Origin: UBA3792 sp045114775
Lineage (GTDB): Bacteria; Bacillota; Clostridia; Christensenellales; CAG-138
Reading direction: 5' to 3'
DNA length: 64,000 bases
Assembly (NCBI GenBank): GCA_045114775.1
Contig: JBGULC010000008.1
Coordinates: forward strand, 1 to 64,000
In this document: piece after piece, positions 15,748 to 24,865 of the stretch
Layout of the letters: each line of letters opens with the position of its first letter
Numbering within the stretch: position 1 is the first letter of the stretch
Notes under the pieces: generated by a model
The model's database searches: none
What the model was told of the DNA's origin: nothing
The model's input: only the letters and a program-made list of their open reading frames with translations
Translations under genes and position numbers: made by a program

Positions 15748-16782
15748 TTAATGCAGATAAATCGCTTTTTCTTTTTGAGGAACGATTCTGCCTACGCGCT
15801 GCGCGCACGGAACGTGATCTTTCAGTGCAGCAAATACTTCGTCCGCTTCCCGCTCGGAAATTGCAAATAGCAGGCCGCCGGACGTCTGCGGATCGAACAG
15901 CAGATCGCAAACTGCAAGCTCGGTGTTGCCGACATCGACTTCATGCTCGGCAAATGTACGATTCCTGTACATTCCTTCCGGCAGGATTCCGATCCTTGCG
16001 AATTCGAGCGCTTCCGGGATCAAAGCGATCGTATGGACGTCGATCTCCGCGGAGACGTCTGACCCGCTGCACATTTCATAAAGGTGTCCGAGAAAAGAAA
16101 ATCCGGTGACGTCTGTGCAGGCGTGGACATCATAGTTTATAAGAATGTCCCGTGCGTCTTTGTTCAGCGTCGTCATCAGGCGTATCATCAGATCGTGCGT
16201 TTCAGGTTCGAGCAGCTCGCCGCGCTGCGCCGCCGTCAGCACGCCGATGCCGATCGGCTTCGTCAAGAACAGAACGTCGCCCGGTCTTGCGCCATGATTC
16301 TTCCACATTCTGTCCGGATGTACGAACCCGGTCACGGAAAGACCGTATTTCGGTTCGTCATCATAGATACTGTGACCTCCGCAAATGATCGCACCGGCTT
16401 CCGCGCATTTCTCATAACCGCCGCGCAGGATCTCATGTACGGATTCCTTCGGCATGTCCTTCGGAACGCACATGATGTTCAGCGCAAGCTTCGGCTCACC
16501 GCCCATTGCGTAGATATCGGACAGTGCGTTCGTTGCTGCGATCTGTCCGAACGTATAGGGATCATCGGCAATAGGAGGGAAGAAGTCCAGTGTCTGCACC
16601 AACGCAAGGTCTTCTTTGATTCTGTATACAGCGGCGTCGTCGCTCTTGTCAAAACCGACCAGCAGGTTTTCATCCTGCAGCGTGGGCAGATCGGACAAAA
16701 TCTTTGCAAGAACGCCCGCACCGACCTTTGCGCCGCATCCCGCGCATTTTGCGAGCTTTGTCAGTTTAATGTCTTCGACCAT
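15748..16782 (-). CDS. selD: selenide, water dikinase (selenophosphate synthetase)
   Basis: A 344-residue SelD that makes selenophosphate from selenide and ATP. The N-terminal active-site block reads CAGCGAK, with Cys at the catalytic position (E. coli Cys17) and Lys at the Lys20 position. The Sec form found in some clostridia is not used. NALSDIYAMGG, GGHSIYD and DPQTSGGLLFAI follow as in the AIRS-type fold. It is last of four genes. Its ATG directly follows the stop of the XdhC-family gene and its ribosome site lies inside that gene. The neighbours are labile-selenium cofactor genes, so the product probably feeds that pathway and not selenocysteine. No selA, selB or selC is seen in the window. 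Confidence 0.95.
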   Translation of the reverse strand: MVEDIKLTKLAKCAGCGAKVGAGVLAKILSDLPTLQDENLLVGFDKSDDAAVYRIKEDLALVQTLDFFPPIADDPYTFGQIAATNALSDIYAMGGEPKLALNIMCVPKDMPKESVHEILRGGYEKCAEAGAIICGGHSIYDDEPKYGLSVTGFVHPDRMWKNHGARPGDVLFLTKPIGIGVLTAAQRGELLEPETHDLMIRLMTTLNKDARDILINYDVHACTDVTGFSFLGHLYEMCSGSDVSAEIDVHTIALIPEALEFARIGILPEGMYRNRTFAEHEVDVGNTELAVCDLLFDPQTSGGLLFAISEREADEVFAALKDHVPCAQRVGRIVPQKEKAIYLH

Positions 16783-17769
16783 TTACGCCTCCCGGACCTG
16801 AATCAAGATTTCGATCGTACCGCCGCAGACCATACCGTTCTCTGCGGCGTCGGTATTATTCATACGGCATGTATATCGCTTGACCTTGGGACCGTTTATC
16901 AGCATCGCTTTTGCGCGCTGAGACGCCTCATATTCGCCGAATCCGCCTCCGATCGAGGAAATAATGATCGTCCCGTCTCTTTTAACGATCATACGGGCTC
17001 CTGCAGAGCGAGGCGCACTGCCGTGCTTTTCGATCAGCGTGACCATCGCGTACGGTTCACGGATCGTTTCGATCGCATCGCACAGTGCAGCGTCCCATTC
17101 ACTTCCACGGGCTTTTGCATTTTTCACTTGTATCATTTCACCGACGATACAGACAGCGATCTCTTCGGGCGTGTTCGCACCGATCGGAAGGCCGATGGGG
17201 GAATGCACCGATTTCAGCTTTTCATCGGAATAGCCTTGCGCGAGAAGATCGTTAAACACGAACTTGATTTTTGATCGGCTGCCGATCATACCGCAGTAGG
17301 TATAGGGCTTGTTCAGAATCGTTTTAAGGCACAAATTGTCGTCCCTGTGCCCGCGTGTCACGATCACGTAATATGTATTCGGATCGGAAATCGTTCCGAG
17401 TGCTTCGGAAAACGGCAGATTCAGGATCGTATCGGCATCCGGGAAGCGTTCTGTATTTGCAAAATCCAACCGTTCATCGATCACCGTGACGCGGAAGCCC
17501 ACCATCTTTGCGATCCGTGCGGTATAAACGGAAACGTGTCCCGCGCCGCAAAGGATTAGATGCGGAGGCGTTATGATACGTTCAATCAGTACGCCGTCGG
17601 AAACGGCAGGAAGATCGGTAAGATTCTTCGTTTCACGAAGGATCTCTCGATCGCCGTAGACTGTTTCTCTGTCGATAACGGCGATCTTACCCATATCTTT
17701 GCCATCGATGGCGGTAAAAAGATAGGGGGAACGGCCGTTTAAAATGGCCTCGACGACTTTCTTATACAT
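16783..17769 (-). CDS. XdhC/CoxI-family protein
   Basis: A 328-residue member of the XdhC/CoxI family, whose proteins bind and mature the molybdenum cofactor for xanthine-dehydrogenase-type enzymes. The order is that of the selenium-associated subtype. A Rossmann part comes first (LILCGAGHVSVYTARIAK, then VTVIDERLDFANTERFPDA and YCGMIGSRSK). The short XdhC N-domain-like part comes second (LIEKHGSAPRSAGARMIV, SSIGGGFGEYEA, MVCGGTIEI). The conserved Cys of VCGG is present. It overlaps yqeB by 8 bases. The target is probably a selenium-dependent hydroxylase encoded elsewhere. Confidence 0.88.
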   Translation of the reverse strand: MYKKVVEAILNGRSPYLFTAIDGKDMGKIAVIDRETVYGDREILRETKNLTDLPAVSDGVLIERIITPPHLILCGAGHVSVYTARIAKMVGFRVTVIDERLDFANTERFPDADTILNLPFSEALGTISDPNTYYVIVTRGHRDDNLCLKTILNKPYTYCGMIGSRSKIKFVFNDLLAQGYSDEKLKSVHSPIGLPIGANTPEEIAVCIVGEMIQVKNAKARGSEWDAALCDAIETIREPYAMVTLIEKHGSAPRSAGARMIVKRDGTIIISSIGGGFGEYEASQRAKAMLINGPKVKRYTCRMNNTDAAENGMVCGGTIEILIQVREA

Positions 17770-18556
17770 GCATATTTCTCCTTTGCAGCATCAGGATCGC
17801 TTCAAGCACGCCGCCTCCGATGGCACGCGCTTTGTCGGAAACGGTATAGCAATGGTTCAACACGCCGCGCGGGTCGATATCGCCGCTTTTCATACCCCTA
17901 AAGACGAGCGTCCCAGTCGGCAGCAGCCCGCGGATCACACCGGACAATGGCGCTATGATCGGTTCTCCGTCGACTTCGGCAACCGATTCGCCTTTTTCAA
18001 CAATATCACCGATGTGATGGATTTCCGTAAATGTTCCGTCTTTCGGTGCGCGAAGCACACGTTCGGAGGTAAAGCCCATAATATTCCCGGGAACACCCGT
18101 ATTCGGCGTGGCAGGGCCATCAAGGATCACGCGCCCGAGATCGTGTCCGCGCATCGTTTCAATGGCTGCGTGACAGTCGACCCCCGCCGTAAAGCCCGGG
18201 CCGAGCGCGATCACAATCGGCGCGTCAGTGATCTTCGTACCGATGTTGCGCTTTGCGAGAATCGCGTCGACGAGGACCTCGGGTTGCAGTGCTTTGATGC
18301 ACTCGGCATCCGGATCGGCAACGACCGCAATATGTCCTTTTTCGAGGATTGCCGGGATATCATCTAATGTTTCGGCATACTCTGCGGTGACGTCTTCGAC
18401 CGAAAATGATCCTCGAAGGATCGCTTCTGAGAAGCAGACCGTCCTTCGGATCGAAGTGGGATGCATTAGATCCGTCATTACGATCGGAAATCCGCAATGT
18501 GCAAGCCGAACGGCTACGCCGCTTGCAAGATCGCCTGCGCCTTTGATCACGATCAT
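17762..18556 (-). CDS. yqeB: selenium-dependent molybdenum hydroxylase system protein YqeB
   Basis: A 264-residue protein of the EF2563/YqeB family, a marker of the labile selenium cofactor of molybdenum hydroxylases. It starts MIVIKGAGDLASGVAVRLA, a nucleotide-binding-like glycine turn, and contains ALGPGFTAGVDCHAAIET and a late GVIRGLLPTGTLV barrel-sandwich-like stretch. Its chemistry is unknown. I chose the ATG at 18556 because it overlaps the yqeC stop as ATGA, while upstream in-frame starts would extend deep into yqeC. Confidence 0.9.
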   Translation of the reverse strand: MIVIKGAGDLASGVAVRLAHCGFPIVMTDLMHPTSIRRTVCFSEAILRGSFSVEDVTAEYAETLDDIPAILEKGHIAVVADPDAECIKALQPEVLVDAILAKRNIGTKITDAPIVIALGPGFTAGVDCHAAIETMRGHDLGRVILDGPATPNTGVPGNIMGFTSERVLRAPKDGTFTEIHHIGDIVEKGESVAEVDGEPIIAPLSGVIRGLLPTGTLVFRGMKSGDIDPRGVLNHCYTVSDKARAIGGGVLEAILMLQRRNMHV

Positions 18557-19224
18557 TGTTTTGTCCTCCGGTATGCTTTGATGGGATGTTCCGTTTGCCA
18601 TGCCGTGATCGCGACCGGAACGGAAAACAGTTTACCAAGCGTCTCCGCCTTTGCGATTCGCTCCGCGTCTTCTGCTTTGTTTATGATGATTCCGTCACAG
18701 CGCGGATAGGTTGAAACGACGGTACGAATCATTTCATTCGTGACGATATCATCGACGGATGCATGGCAGATTTCAGCATACAATTTCGTTCGGTGCGCGA
18801 CGTCTTTGATCGGCTTTCCGAGCCCGTCGATCCCGATCACGACAAGGACCGTATACGCTTCCGTCGGAATGACCGGTTCGTGCGGCGCATGCGCTTTCAG
18901 CGGAAGCTGACGCGAACCGTCGGCTTCAACCAGCACATAATCCGCGTATCGCATCAACTCTGCAAAGGCCTGTTCCGGCATCGAAAGCTTCTGCCCGTCG
19001 ATCGCTCCGGTCGAAATGACTTCACCGGGCTGCAGCTTTTCGACAAGCCAGGGGAGATACGGATACTGCAGCGGGCGAAGAATATGCGTAGATGTGCAGA
19101 CGATCACGGAGCCTTTTTCGCATAGTTCCTCCGCAAGCGCGTACATCGTCGACGTCTTTCCGCCGCCGCCTATGAGAGCCGTGATCCCGTGTTCGATATG
19201 AAAGAAATCGCATAGTTTCTGCAT
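18553..19224 (-). CDS. yqeC: selenium cofactor biosynthesis protein YqeC
   Basis: A 223-residue P-loop protein of the YqeC family, first gene of the selD operon. ALIGGGGKTSTMYALA near residue 17 is the Walker A motif, and VLVEADGSRQLPLKAH is a conserved block that includes the likely acidic metal ligand. Later blocks include GIDGLGKPIKD and the ITAWQ end. The family occurs with YqeB in organisms making selenium-dependent molybdenum hydroxylases, and its exact reaction is unknown. A GAGG ribosome site lies 8 bases before the ATG, directly preceded by the inverted repeat at 19237-19258. Confidence 0.9.
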   Translation of the reverse strand: MQKLCDFFHIEHGITALIGGGGKTSTMYALAEELCEKGSVIVCTSTHILRPLQYPYLPWLVEKLQPGEVISTGAIDGQKLSMPEQAFAELMRYADYVLVEADGSRQLPLKAHAPHEPVIPTEAYTVLVVIGIDGLGKPIKDVAHRTKLYAEICHASVDDIVTNEMIRTVVSTYPRCDGIIINKAEDAERIAKAETLGKLFSVPVAITAWQTEHPIKAYRRTKQ

Positions 19225-19236
19225 GGTTACGTCCTC

Positions 19237-19258
19237 GCTATTCTTTTATAAGAATAAC
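19237..19258 (-). promoter_or_regulatory. inverted repeat upstream of yqeC, shared with yedE
   Basis: On the minus strand the site reads GTTATTC, 8 bases, GAATAGC. It ends 12 bases before the yqeC ATG. The same arms and spacing occur at 39791-39812 before yedE. A weak promoter (TTTACT, 17 bases, TATTCT) would overlap it. It may be an operator or an RNA hairpin for the selenium genes. Confidence 0.5.
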
Positions 19259-19279
19259 ACAATCGGCTCCAAAAGTAAA

Positions 19280-19304
19280 GAAAGGGACCTTGTTCGTCCC
19301 TTTC
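19280..19304 (-). terminator. terminator of the lipoprotein gene
   Basis: Arms GAAAGGGAC (19280-19288) and GTCCCTTTC (19296-19304), with a T-rich minus-strand tail. It lies 15 bases past the lipoprotein stop and separates that operon from yqeC. Confidence 0.75.
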
Positions 19305-19318
19305 ATGCGGATTACGGA

Positions 19319-20818
19319 TCAATATCCTTTTTGTATGTCGATGATGCTGCCGTCGATCGCATTGATCGCAAATAATATCATATCCAAGTACCCATCCGGA
19401 TTGATATCTTCGTGATGGATATATTGTTTAACGACCTTGCCGTAAAATACCCAAACAGGCACGTAAAATCCGGATTGGATTGTGCTGTCCTTTTCCTTGA
19501 TCCGAAGCAGGCAAAGCTCGACCGCGTTCGGATAGAGATCGTAATACACCGATGTTACGCCGTCCTGCGCAGTTGTTTTCGCTTCATAGGTAATCGAGCA
19601 CATCGTCTCAAAAATCTTCACGGCTTCCTCATATGAGATCGTCTGCACATCGATCGAAATCACCTCTTTGACTTCAATCGGTTCGTTCCACGAACAAATG
19701 CGAACACCGTCGTCGTCGACAAAGAACTGAATTGTCTCGTAATACCAGGGAATGCTGTACGGATCCGTTACCTGATCATTCATAATCGACACATAGGCGG
19801 TCGGAGTCCCACAAGCCGTACGAACAAAATTGATGATATACAGCGACCTTACGCGATCATAGACCGTAGCCGTGTACAGATCGCACGTCCTGTAAGGCAT
19901 GATGTCGGTGACGTCGAGATTTTTAAGAAATTCTTTGCACCGATCGACTGCTTCGGCAGGTGAAAGCGATTGTCCGAAGCTGCATTCCGTTTCATCGGTT
20001 TCGACACGCCGAAGCTCATGCGGATTATACCAGTTGCCGAGCGTGAAGCCCTCTTCATTTCCGCTGTATTCGAGGAAGGACTCACCGTTGCCTCTCTGGT
20101 AAAAAAAATACGCGCCTTTCGGAAAACCGTCCTTTGTGGAGTTCGTTGTGATCTGCAGGGAATGATCGTCGTTGTGCGCATCCATCATACGGCTGACCGT
20201 GATTTCTCCAAGGCCGGTGTCATATTCCTGAACGGAGACGGAACCGTCCACAATCAACAGCGGATCGTTGCGGATCGCCTCTTCCGGCGCCGTTTCATAT
20301 TCCTTCTTGAGCTCCTCAATAAAATCAAGCGCTTCGTCCTCTTCCATCAGCTTTTCGTCCGTGCGGCCTGTATCGACAAGCTCCTGATAGTAGACGATCA
20401 TCTCCGCAACCTCTTTCTTGCCGCGAATATAGCTGTTCGGGTTGTATTTCCATGCAGTCTTACCTTGAAAAATGCGGTCAAAAGCGGTTTTTATAAACTC
20501 GTCCGAAAAACCGGTCGCCACGACCCTTGTCATCGGAACTCTGCCGCTGTTCGGCAGATATACGTTCGCATCAGCATGGATCGTCAGTCTGCCGTTTGTG
20601 CTGACATAATCGTATTGATAATGCTTGTCGGATTCAGTAAAGCCAGGCTCATCGACAGGCGCTTCAACAGAAGGCGCTCTGTCGGTATTCTGATTGAGAA
20701 CCGATTCCACAAGACGCTCCGAATCCTTCTGCACAACAATCGGCTTTTCCGGCGTCGGCTGGCAGGCGGTCAGCAGTAGTACAAGAACCAATATTACAGG
20801 CAAAATCTTTCGTTTCAT
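19319..20818 (-). CDS. lipoprotein of unknown function (DUF6034-like)
   Basis: A 499-residue secreted lipoprotein. The signal MKRKILPVILVLVLLLTAC gives a clear lipobox with Cys19. The mature part is acidic and mixed alpha/beta, with aromatic-rich strands and no catalytic motif I recognise. It resembles large clostridial lipoproteins of the DUF6034 type, but this is from memory of general pattern. It lies 80 bases downstream of a two-component pair on the same strand, so it may be the sensed or regulated surface protein of that system. The ATG at 20818 follows a perfect AGGAGG. Confidence 0.7.
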   Translation of the reverse strand: MKRKILPVILVLVLLLTACQPTPEKPIVVQKDSERLVESVLNQNTDRAPSVEAPVDEPGFTESDKHYQYDYVSTNGRLTIHADANVYLPNSGRVPMTRVVATGFSDEFIKTAFDRIFQGKTAWKYNPNSYIRGKKEVAEMIVYYQELVDTGRTDEKLMEEDEALDFIEELKKEYETAPEEAIRNDPLLIVDGSVSVQEYDTGLGEITVSRMMDAHNDDHSLQITTNSTKDGFPKGAYFFYQRGNGESFLEYSGNEEGFTLGNWYNPHELRRVETDETECSFGQSLSPAEAVDRCKEFLKNLDVTDIMPYRTCDLYTATVYDRVRSLYIINFVRTACGTPTAYVSIMNDQVTDPYSIPWYYETIQFFVDDDGVRICSWNEPIEVKEVISIDVQTISYEEAVKIFETMCSITYEAKTTAQDGVTSVYYDLYPNAVELCLLRIKEKDSTIQSGFYVPVWVFYGKVVKQYIHHEDINPDGYLDMILFAINAIDGSIIDIQKGY

Positions 20819-20898
20819 ATGTTTATACCTCCTATTTCTGCCGTCATCATACGGCAGTTCGGAAGAAAAGTCGTTACCGTGTTGTTTCCAAACGGTTA

Positions 20899-22269
20899 TC
20901 ATTTTGCGTCAGAAAAGCGGATAAAGAATGAAGAACCGACGCCGGGTTCGCTTTCTATTGAAAGCGTAAAGTGATGCACCTCGACGATCCTTTGCACAAG
21001 CGCAAGCCCGAGACCGCTTCCTCCGAGCTTTTTGGAACGCGAGCGATCGACCATATAGAACGGTTCTGTGATCCGTTCGATCTCGCTTTGCGGAATGCCG
21101 CAGCCGTGATCGCGAACAACGATCTCATGCTCGGTTCCGGTCAGTTCGATCGAATCGCCCGGCTTTGACGCTTTGATCGCGTTTTCGATCAGGTTCACCA
21201 GCGCGGATCGCATCAGATCCGTTTCCATCGGGATCTGTATATCATCACATTGGATGGTTAATGCGATCTCGGCACGGTCAAGGGAATCTCGAACCGTTTC
21301 TTCAACAGCGTCAAACACGGAGCGGACGGGGGAGAGAACAAGCTTGATCTCATCCTGTAAAAGCACAAGCTGCATGAGCTTTTGGGAGAGCCGTTCAATC
21401 CACTTTGCCTGCTCATAGATTCTATGAACGGCGCGCTGCCGGTCGGTTTCGTCCATACGGCGCGTTTCGAGCGTTTCGCTGTTGAGCACCAGCGACGTCA
21501 CGGGCGTTTTCAGCTCGTGGCTCAGATCGTTGATAAACGCCTGCTTTCTGAGATTCTGCTCGGTCAGCTCGTCAATGCTTTTCTGTATTGCTTCGGCCAT
21601 TGCATTGAAGCTTCCCGCAAGGACGCCGACCTCATCTTTTCCTTTGACATTGATATGCGTATTATATTGACCGGATGTGATGCTCTTTGCACCGTTTGTC
21701 AGCGCGTCGATCGGCTTTGTCAGGAAAACTGCAAAGAGATAGATGAGGATCAGAAACAGCAGCAGAATGCCTCCGGAAATGAGAGCGCAGCGAATCGCAA
21801 GCGATCGCAGCGCTACGTGGAGTGTGTTCATATCTCGAACGAGATTCACATTGTACAGTTCATTGAAAAGGTATATGGAGCTGCCGAAAATCAGTAAATG
21901 ATTACCGTTGACGGTAATGAACCGATACTGCGTTTCACCCGACTCGGTCGGTACATCGAAGAACTGCTCCGGCGCAATGCCCGAGTTGTTGATCAGATAG
22001 TCGTCACCCAAACGGAGCGTGAACTCTCGGTCGTTTTGCGTCGATTTGAACAGATAGATCAGATACGATCGCTGCACAAGCGGTTCTTCCGGGATATTTC
22101 TGCCGATTTTCAACTGCACGGTAAAGGCATTGTAATCCGCCTGCGCCTGCTCCAACACATCTGCGCGCCGCTGGTCGCGCATAAAGCGCAAAAGCATTGT
22201 GCAGCAGAGCGTGATCGCCGCAAGCATCAGAAGACTGGATACCGTTATGAGCTTATACTTGAGCCGCAT
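20899..22269 (-). CDS. sensor histidine kinase
   Basis: A 456-residue membrane histidine kinase. Transmembrane helices near residues 7-27 and 158-185 flank an extracellular sensor of about 130 residues. A HAMP linker (AVFLTKPIDALTNGAKSI) follows. The phosphorylated His lies in SHELKTPVTSL. The ATPase domain has NLIENAIKAS (N box), DHGCGIP (G1) and GGSGLGLALV (G2). It starts 5 bases after the response-regulator stop and is followed by the lipoprotein gene. The stimulus cannot be told from the sensor sequence. Confidence 0.92.
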   Translation of the reverse strand: MRLKYKLITVSSLLMLAAITLCCTMLLRFMRDQRRADVLEQAQADYNAFTVQLKIGRNIPEEPLVQRSYLIYLFKSTQNDREFTLRLGDDYLINNSGIAPEQFFDVPTESGETQYRFITVNGNHLLIFGSSIYLFNELYNVNLVRDMNTLHVALRSLAIRCALISGGILLLFLILIYLFAVFLTKPIDALTNGAKSITSGQYNTHINVKGKDEVGVLAGSFNAMAEAIQKSIDELTEQNLRKQAFINDLSHELKTPVTSLVLNSETLETRRMDETDRQRAVHRIYEQAKWIERLSQKLMQLVLLQDEIKLVLSPVRSVFDAVEETVRDSLDRAEIALTIQCDDIQIPMETDLMRSALVNLIENAIKASKPGDSIELTGTEHEIVVRDHGCGIPQSEIERITEPFYMVDRSRSKKLGGSGLGLALVQRIVEVHHFTLSIESEPGVGSSFFIRFSDAK

Positions 22270-22273
22270 TCAT

Positions 22274-22933
22274 TCAGTCCTCCAGACGGTAACCGAGCTT
22301 TGTAACGGCGACGATATTCAGCATCGGACCGAGCTTTTTCCGCAGATGCGCGACGTGGATATCGACCGTTCTCGTACCGCCGACGAAATCAAAGCCCCAG
22401 ACCTCGTTCAAAAGACGGTCGCGGGAAAGCGTGCAGTTTTTGAATTTCAAAAACCTTGCAAGCAAATCGAATTCAAGCGGCTGGAGCTTTATCGGCTCGC
22501 CGGCTTTTTCGACAGTCCGTTTGTTGAGATCGACCGTCAGATCGTGATATCTTAAAATGTTGTTCAGCTTGCCGTTTCGTTCCAGGATCTTTTCGATGCG
22601 CACAAGTAGCTCAAGCATTTCAAACGGCTTTACGATATAATCCTCTGCGCCGAGCTTCAGCCCCTTGATACGGGACGCAAGATCTCCCTTTGCCGTCAGA
22701 TACAGAACGGGGATATTGTACCGTTCCATATACTGCATCAGCGCAAAGCCGTCCAGATTCGGAAGCATGACGTCGAGCAGCGCAAGATCAAAGGAATGAT
22801 CCCTTTCAAGATAGGACACCGCTGCTGCACCGTCGTCGATGAGTTTATAGTCGTACTCCGAAAGCATCAGATTCAGGCCGATCGCTTCAGCAATCGCCGT
22901 ATCGTCTTCAACCACAAGTATCCTGTTTTTCAT
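22274..22933 (-). CDS. OmpR-family response regulator
   Basis: A 219-residue regulator with an N-terminal receiver (ILVVEDD acidic pocket, phospho-acceptor Asp in LALLDVMLPNLDG, Thr in YLTAKGD and Lys in VKPFEM). The C-terminal winged helix ends RTVDIHVAHLRKKLG and LGYRLED. It forms an operon with the following histidine kinase and probably controls the adjacent lipoprotein gene. GAGGGGG lies upstream of the ATG. Confidence 0.93.
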   Translation of the reverse strand: MKNRILVVEDDTAIAEAIGLNLMLSEYDYKLIDDGAAAVSYLERDHSFDLALLDVMLPNLDGFALMQYMERYNIPVLYLTAKGDLASRIKGLKLGAEDYIVKPFEMLELLVRIEKILERNGKLNNILRYHDLTVDLNKRTVEKAGEPIKLQPLEFDLLARFLKFKNCTLSRDRLLNEVWGFDFVGGTRTVDIHVAHLRKKLGPMLNIVAVTKLGYRLED

Positions 22934-23031
22934 AGCGCCCCCTCAAATCTTTTGATGGATGTATTGTATCATGGAAATGCAACAGAAACGTCGCAAAATC
23001 GTTTCCGTTTTGTTATTATTTTGTTATCATT

Positions 23032-23066
23032 GCAAAAAAAAAGAAGAGACGTTTTCGCGTCTCTTC
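23032..23066 (-). terminator. terminator of the phosphofructokinase gene
   Basis: Arms GAAGAGACG (23043-23051) and CGTCTCTTC (23058-23066), then a run of about nine T on the minus strand. It lies 10 bases after the stop. Confidence 0.9.
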
Positions 23067-23076
23067 CGGAATCTGT

Positions 23077-24363
23077 TTATTGCTCAGGCTTGTTTTCGAT
23101 CATGCGCGGGGGCTTTGCTTTGATCTTCTTGAGATTGGCAAAGCGCGGAAGGCCGTTCTGCAGCGGGATCTTCGGATCGCCCTGGATCAGCGGAAGCAGA
23201 TAGTCGATATACTGCTTCCGGAGACCGTTGCCGCGTCTGTTGATCCACTCACGCGGAACCTTACGCTCGGCATTGGCGCAGGATTCGAGGTCTATGAGCT
23301 TGATCTCGCACTTGTAGTTGCCTTCTTCGTCGGTCTTGCGGCGGAATCCGATCATCTTATCGGTAATGCCGTGGACTGCGTATTCGACCGCAACGCGGCC
23401 TGCTTCAAAGGACTCCGAAATATCGGTCTGAGAGGCCGCATGAGACGCGCAGCGCTGCAGAAGGGAGAATTCTATGCCGCGGATCTTGGTGTCCTGAAAA
23501 TGCTCTCTCAGAATGCTGACGAGGGTCGAAGCAAGACCGCCGAGTTGCTTGTGACCGAAGCAGTCGATCACAGCGTTCTCAGAACCGTATTCGGAGATCA
23601 GCTTGCCGCTCTTGTCGTGAATGCCTTCGGAAACGGCGATAAAGACTTTTCCGTTATCTTCATAGACCTCACGGACGTCATTGATGAACTCGTCGACGTC
23701 AAAGTCGGTCTCGGGAAGATAGATGAGATCGGGACCGAATCCGGTATAGGTCGCCGCCGCGGCGCTCGCCGCAAGCCAACCTGCGTGACGGCCCATGATC
23801 TCAACAACGCAGATCATCGGCTTATCGTAGACACGCGCGTCAAGATACAGCTCCATGCACGTGCTGATGATATAACGCGCCGCGGACGGGAAGCCGGGGC
23901 AGTGGTCGGTGCCGTAGAGATCGTTGTCAATCGTCTTCGGTACACCCATGATACGGCACTCATAACCGACCTGCTGCATATACTTGCTGATCTTGTTGCA
24001 TGTGTCCATAGAGTCGTTGCCGCCGATATAGAAGAAATACCGGATATCGTATTTCTTGAACACATCGAGGATCCTGATATAATCGGAATCGTCTTCCTCA
24101 TAATTCTTGAGTTTGTAACGGCAGGAGCCGAGCGCGGAAGAAGGTGTGTTCAAAAGCAGAGAAAGCTCATAAGCGGCTTCCTTGCCCATATCGTAAAGGA
24201 CTTCGTCGATGACGCCGCGGATGCCGTGCGCTGCGCCGTAGACTTTATTGATATGCGGGTCGTCCAGTGCGGTACGGATGACGCCGTAGATGCTTGCGTT
24301 GATTACGGAAGTCGGTCCGCCGGATTGTCCGACGATGCAGTTGCCGATCAATTCGTTCTTCAT
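23077..24363 (-). CDS. pfp: 6-phosphofructokinase, probably pyrophosphate-dependent
   Basis: A 428-residue phosphofructokinase that phosphorylates fructose-6-phosphate. The start (GQSGGPTSVINAS) and the GIRGVI, PKTIDND, PGFPSAARY and EIMGRHAGWLAA blocks identify the family. IGGNDSMDT has Asp where ATP enzymes have Gly (the Gly104 site), and PKTIDND has the Lys at position 124. Both are marks of the PPi-using type. Length and the long C-terminal part also fit that group. The ATG at 24363 has GGAGG 6 bases upstream and a clear promoter, so longer in-frame starts are rejected. Confidence 0.88.
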   Translation of the reverse strand: MKNELIGNCIVGQSGGPTSVINASIYGVIRTALDDPHINKVYGAAHGIRGVIDEVLYDMGKEAAYELSLLLNTPSSALGSCRYKLKNYEEDDSDYIRILDVFKKYDIRYFFYIGGNDSMDTCNKISKYMQQVGYECRIMGVPKTIDNDLYGTDHCPGFPSAARYIISTCMELYLDARVYDKPMICVVEIMGRHAGWLAASAAAATYTGFGPDLIYLPETDFDVDEFINDVREVYEDNGKVFIAVSEGIHDKSGKLISEYGSENAVIDCFGHKQLGGLASTLVSILREHFQDTKIRGIEFSLLQRCASHAASQTDISESFEAGRVAVEYAVHGITDKMIGFRRKTDEEGNYKCEIKLIDLESCANAERKVPREWINRRGNGLRKQYIDYLLPLIQGDPKIPLQNGLPRFANLKKIKAKPPRMIENKPEQ

Positions 24364-24391
24364 AAATGCCTCCAAGTTAAAATGCTTGTAT

Positions 24392-24420
24392 ATTATAGCG
24401 AATCTTTTCGGGAAATGCAA
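24392..24420 (-). promoter_or_regulatory. promoter of the phosphofructokinase gene
   Basis: On the minus strand TTGCAT (24415-24420), a 17-base spacer and TATAAT (24392-24397), 28 bases before the ATG. Confidence 0.8.
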
Positions 24421-24681
24421 GAGAAAATCCGGAGCCTTTGTAAAGACTGTGTAAGAAAACACCGCCGGATCGGATTCGACGGTGTAATTTTCAAGCGGGT
24501 GCGAAAAAGATGGATTTGCGTTTTTGATAAATGGATTTGAATTCACGAAAACCCATAAAAGGTTGGTAGCGATTGCGAGCCGTCGTGATGGCGTTTACAA
24601 CCGAACAGGTGAGCCGAGAGGGATATTTTGAGGAAAGGAGTCGCAGCGGAACAAAGCGCAGCGATGACTTGTTTGTGAAAC
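24421..24681. other. non-coding stretch between pfp and tRNA-Ser
   Basis: About 260 bases with no supported gene. A small imperfect hairpin with ACACCG and CGGTGT arms lies near 24460-24485. The rest is unstructured to the eye. Open frames here run through the tRNA on the wrong strand and give the well-known false peptide VGFEPTDRL. Confidence 0.6.
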
Positions 24682-24719
24682 AAAAAAGTCGTCGCAAGCC
24701 AGGTGAAGCTTGCGACGAC
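24682..24719 (-). terminator. terminator of tRNA-Ser
   Basis: Twelve-base perfect arms, GTCGTCGCAAGC (24688-24699) and GCTTGCGACGAC (24708-24719), followed by six T on the minus strand (24682-24687), directly after the tRNA 3' end. Confidence 0.9.
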
Positions 24720-24720
24720 G

Positions 24721-24814
24721 TGGCGGAGACGGTGGGATTCGAACCCACGGACCGGCTCATCACCAGTCAAACGATTTCGAGTCGTTCTCGTTATGACCAC
24801 TTCGATACGTCTCC
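24721..24814 (-). tRNA. tRNA-Ser(CGA)
   Basis: A 94-base tRNA including an encoded CCA (complement of 24721-24723). The acceptor stem GGAGACG pairs with CGTCTCC, and the discriminator base is G. The anticodon stem AACGA/TCGTT encloses loop CTCGAAA with anticodon CGA. A long variable arm, as serine tRNAs have, and the T-loop GGTTCGAATCC are present. It reads the UCG codon. Confidence 0.95.
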
Positions 24815-24865
24815 CTATATGCAATTTTCGCATCTTTAGCAGTATAACGCATTCGAATAAAAAAA

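Noticed and set aside
15748..16782. In-frame TGA selenocysteine codon in selD
   Set aside because: The active-site position is an ordinary Cys codon and the frame has no internal TGA.
23080..24540. 486-codon plus-strand frame opposite the phosphofructokinase
   Set aside because: Shadow of a well-supported gene with promoter and terminator.
24421..24720. Integration site (att) beside the tRNA-Ser 3' end
   Set aside because: No integrase gene is nearby and I found no second copy of the tRNA 3' end in the window. The structure there is explained by a terminator.
24573..24839. Open frame with the peptide VGFEPTDRL on the plus strand
   Set aside because: It reads the antisense strand of tRNA-Ser and its terminator. 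Such peptides are common false predictions over tRNA genes.
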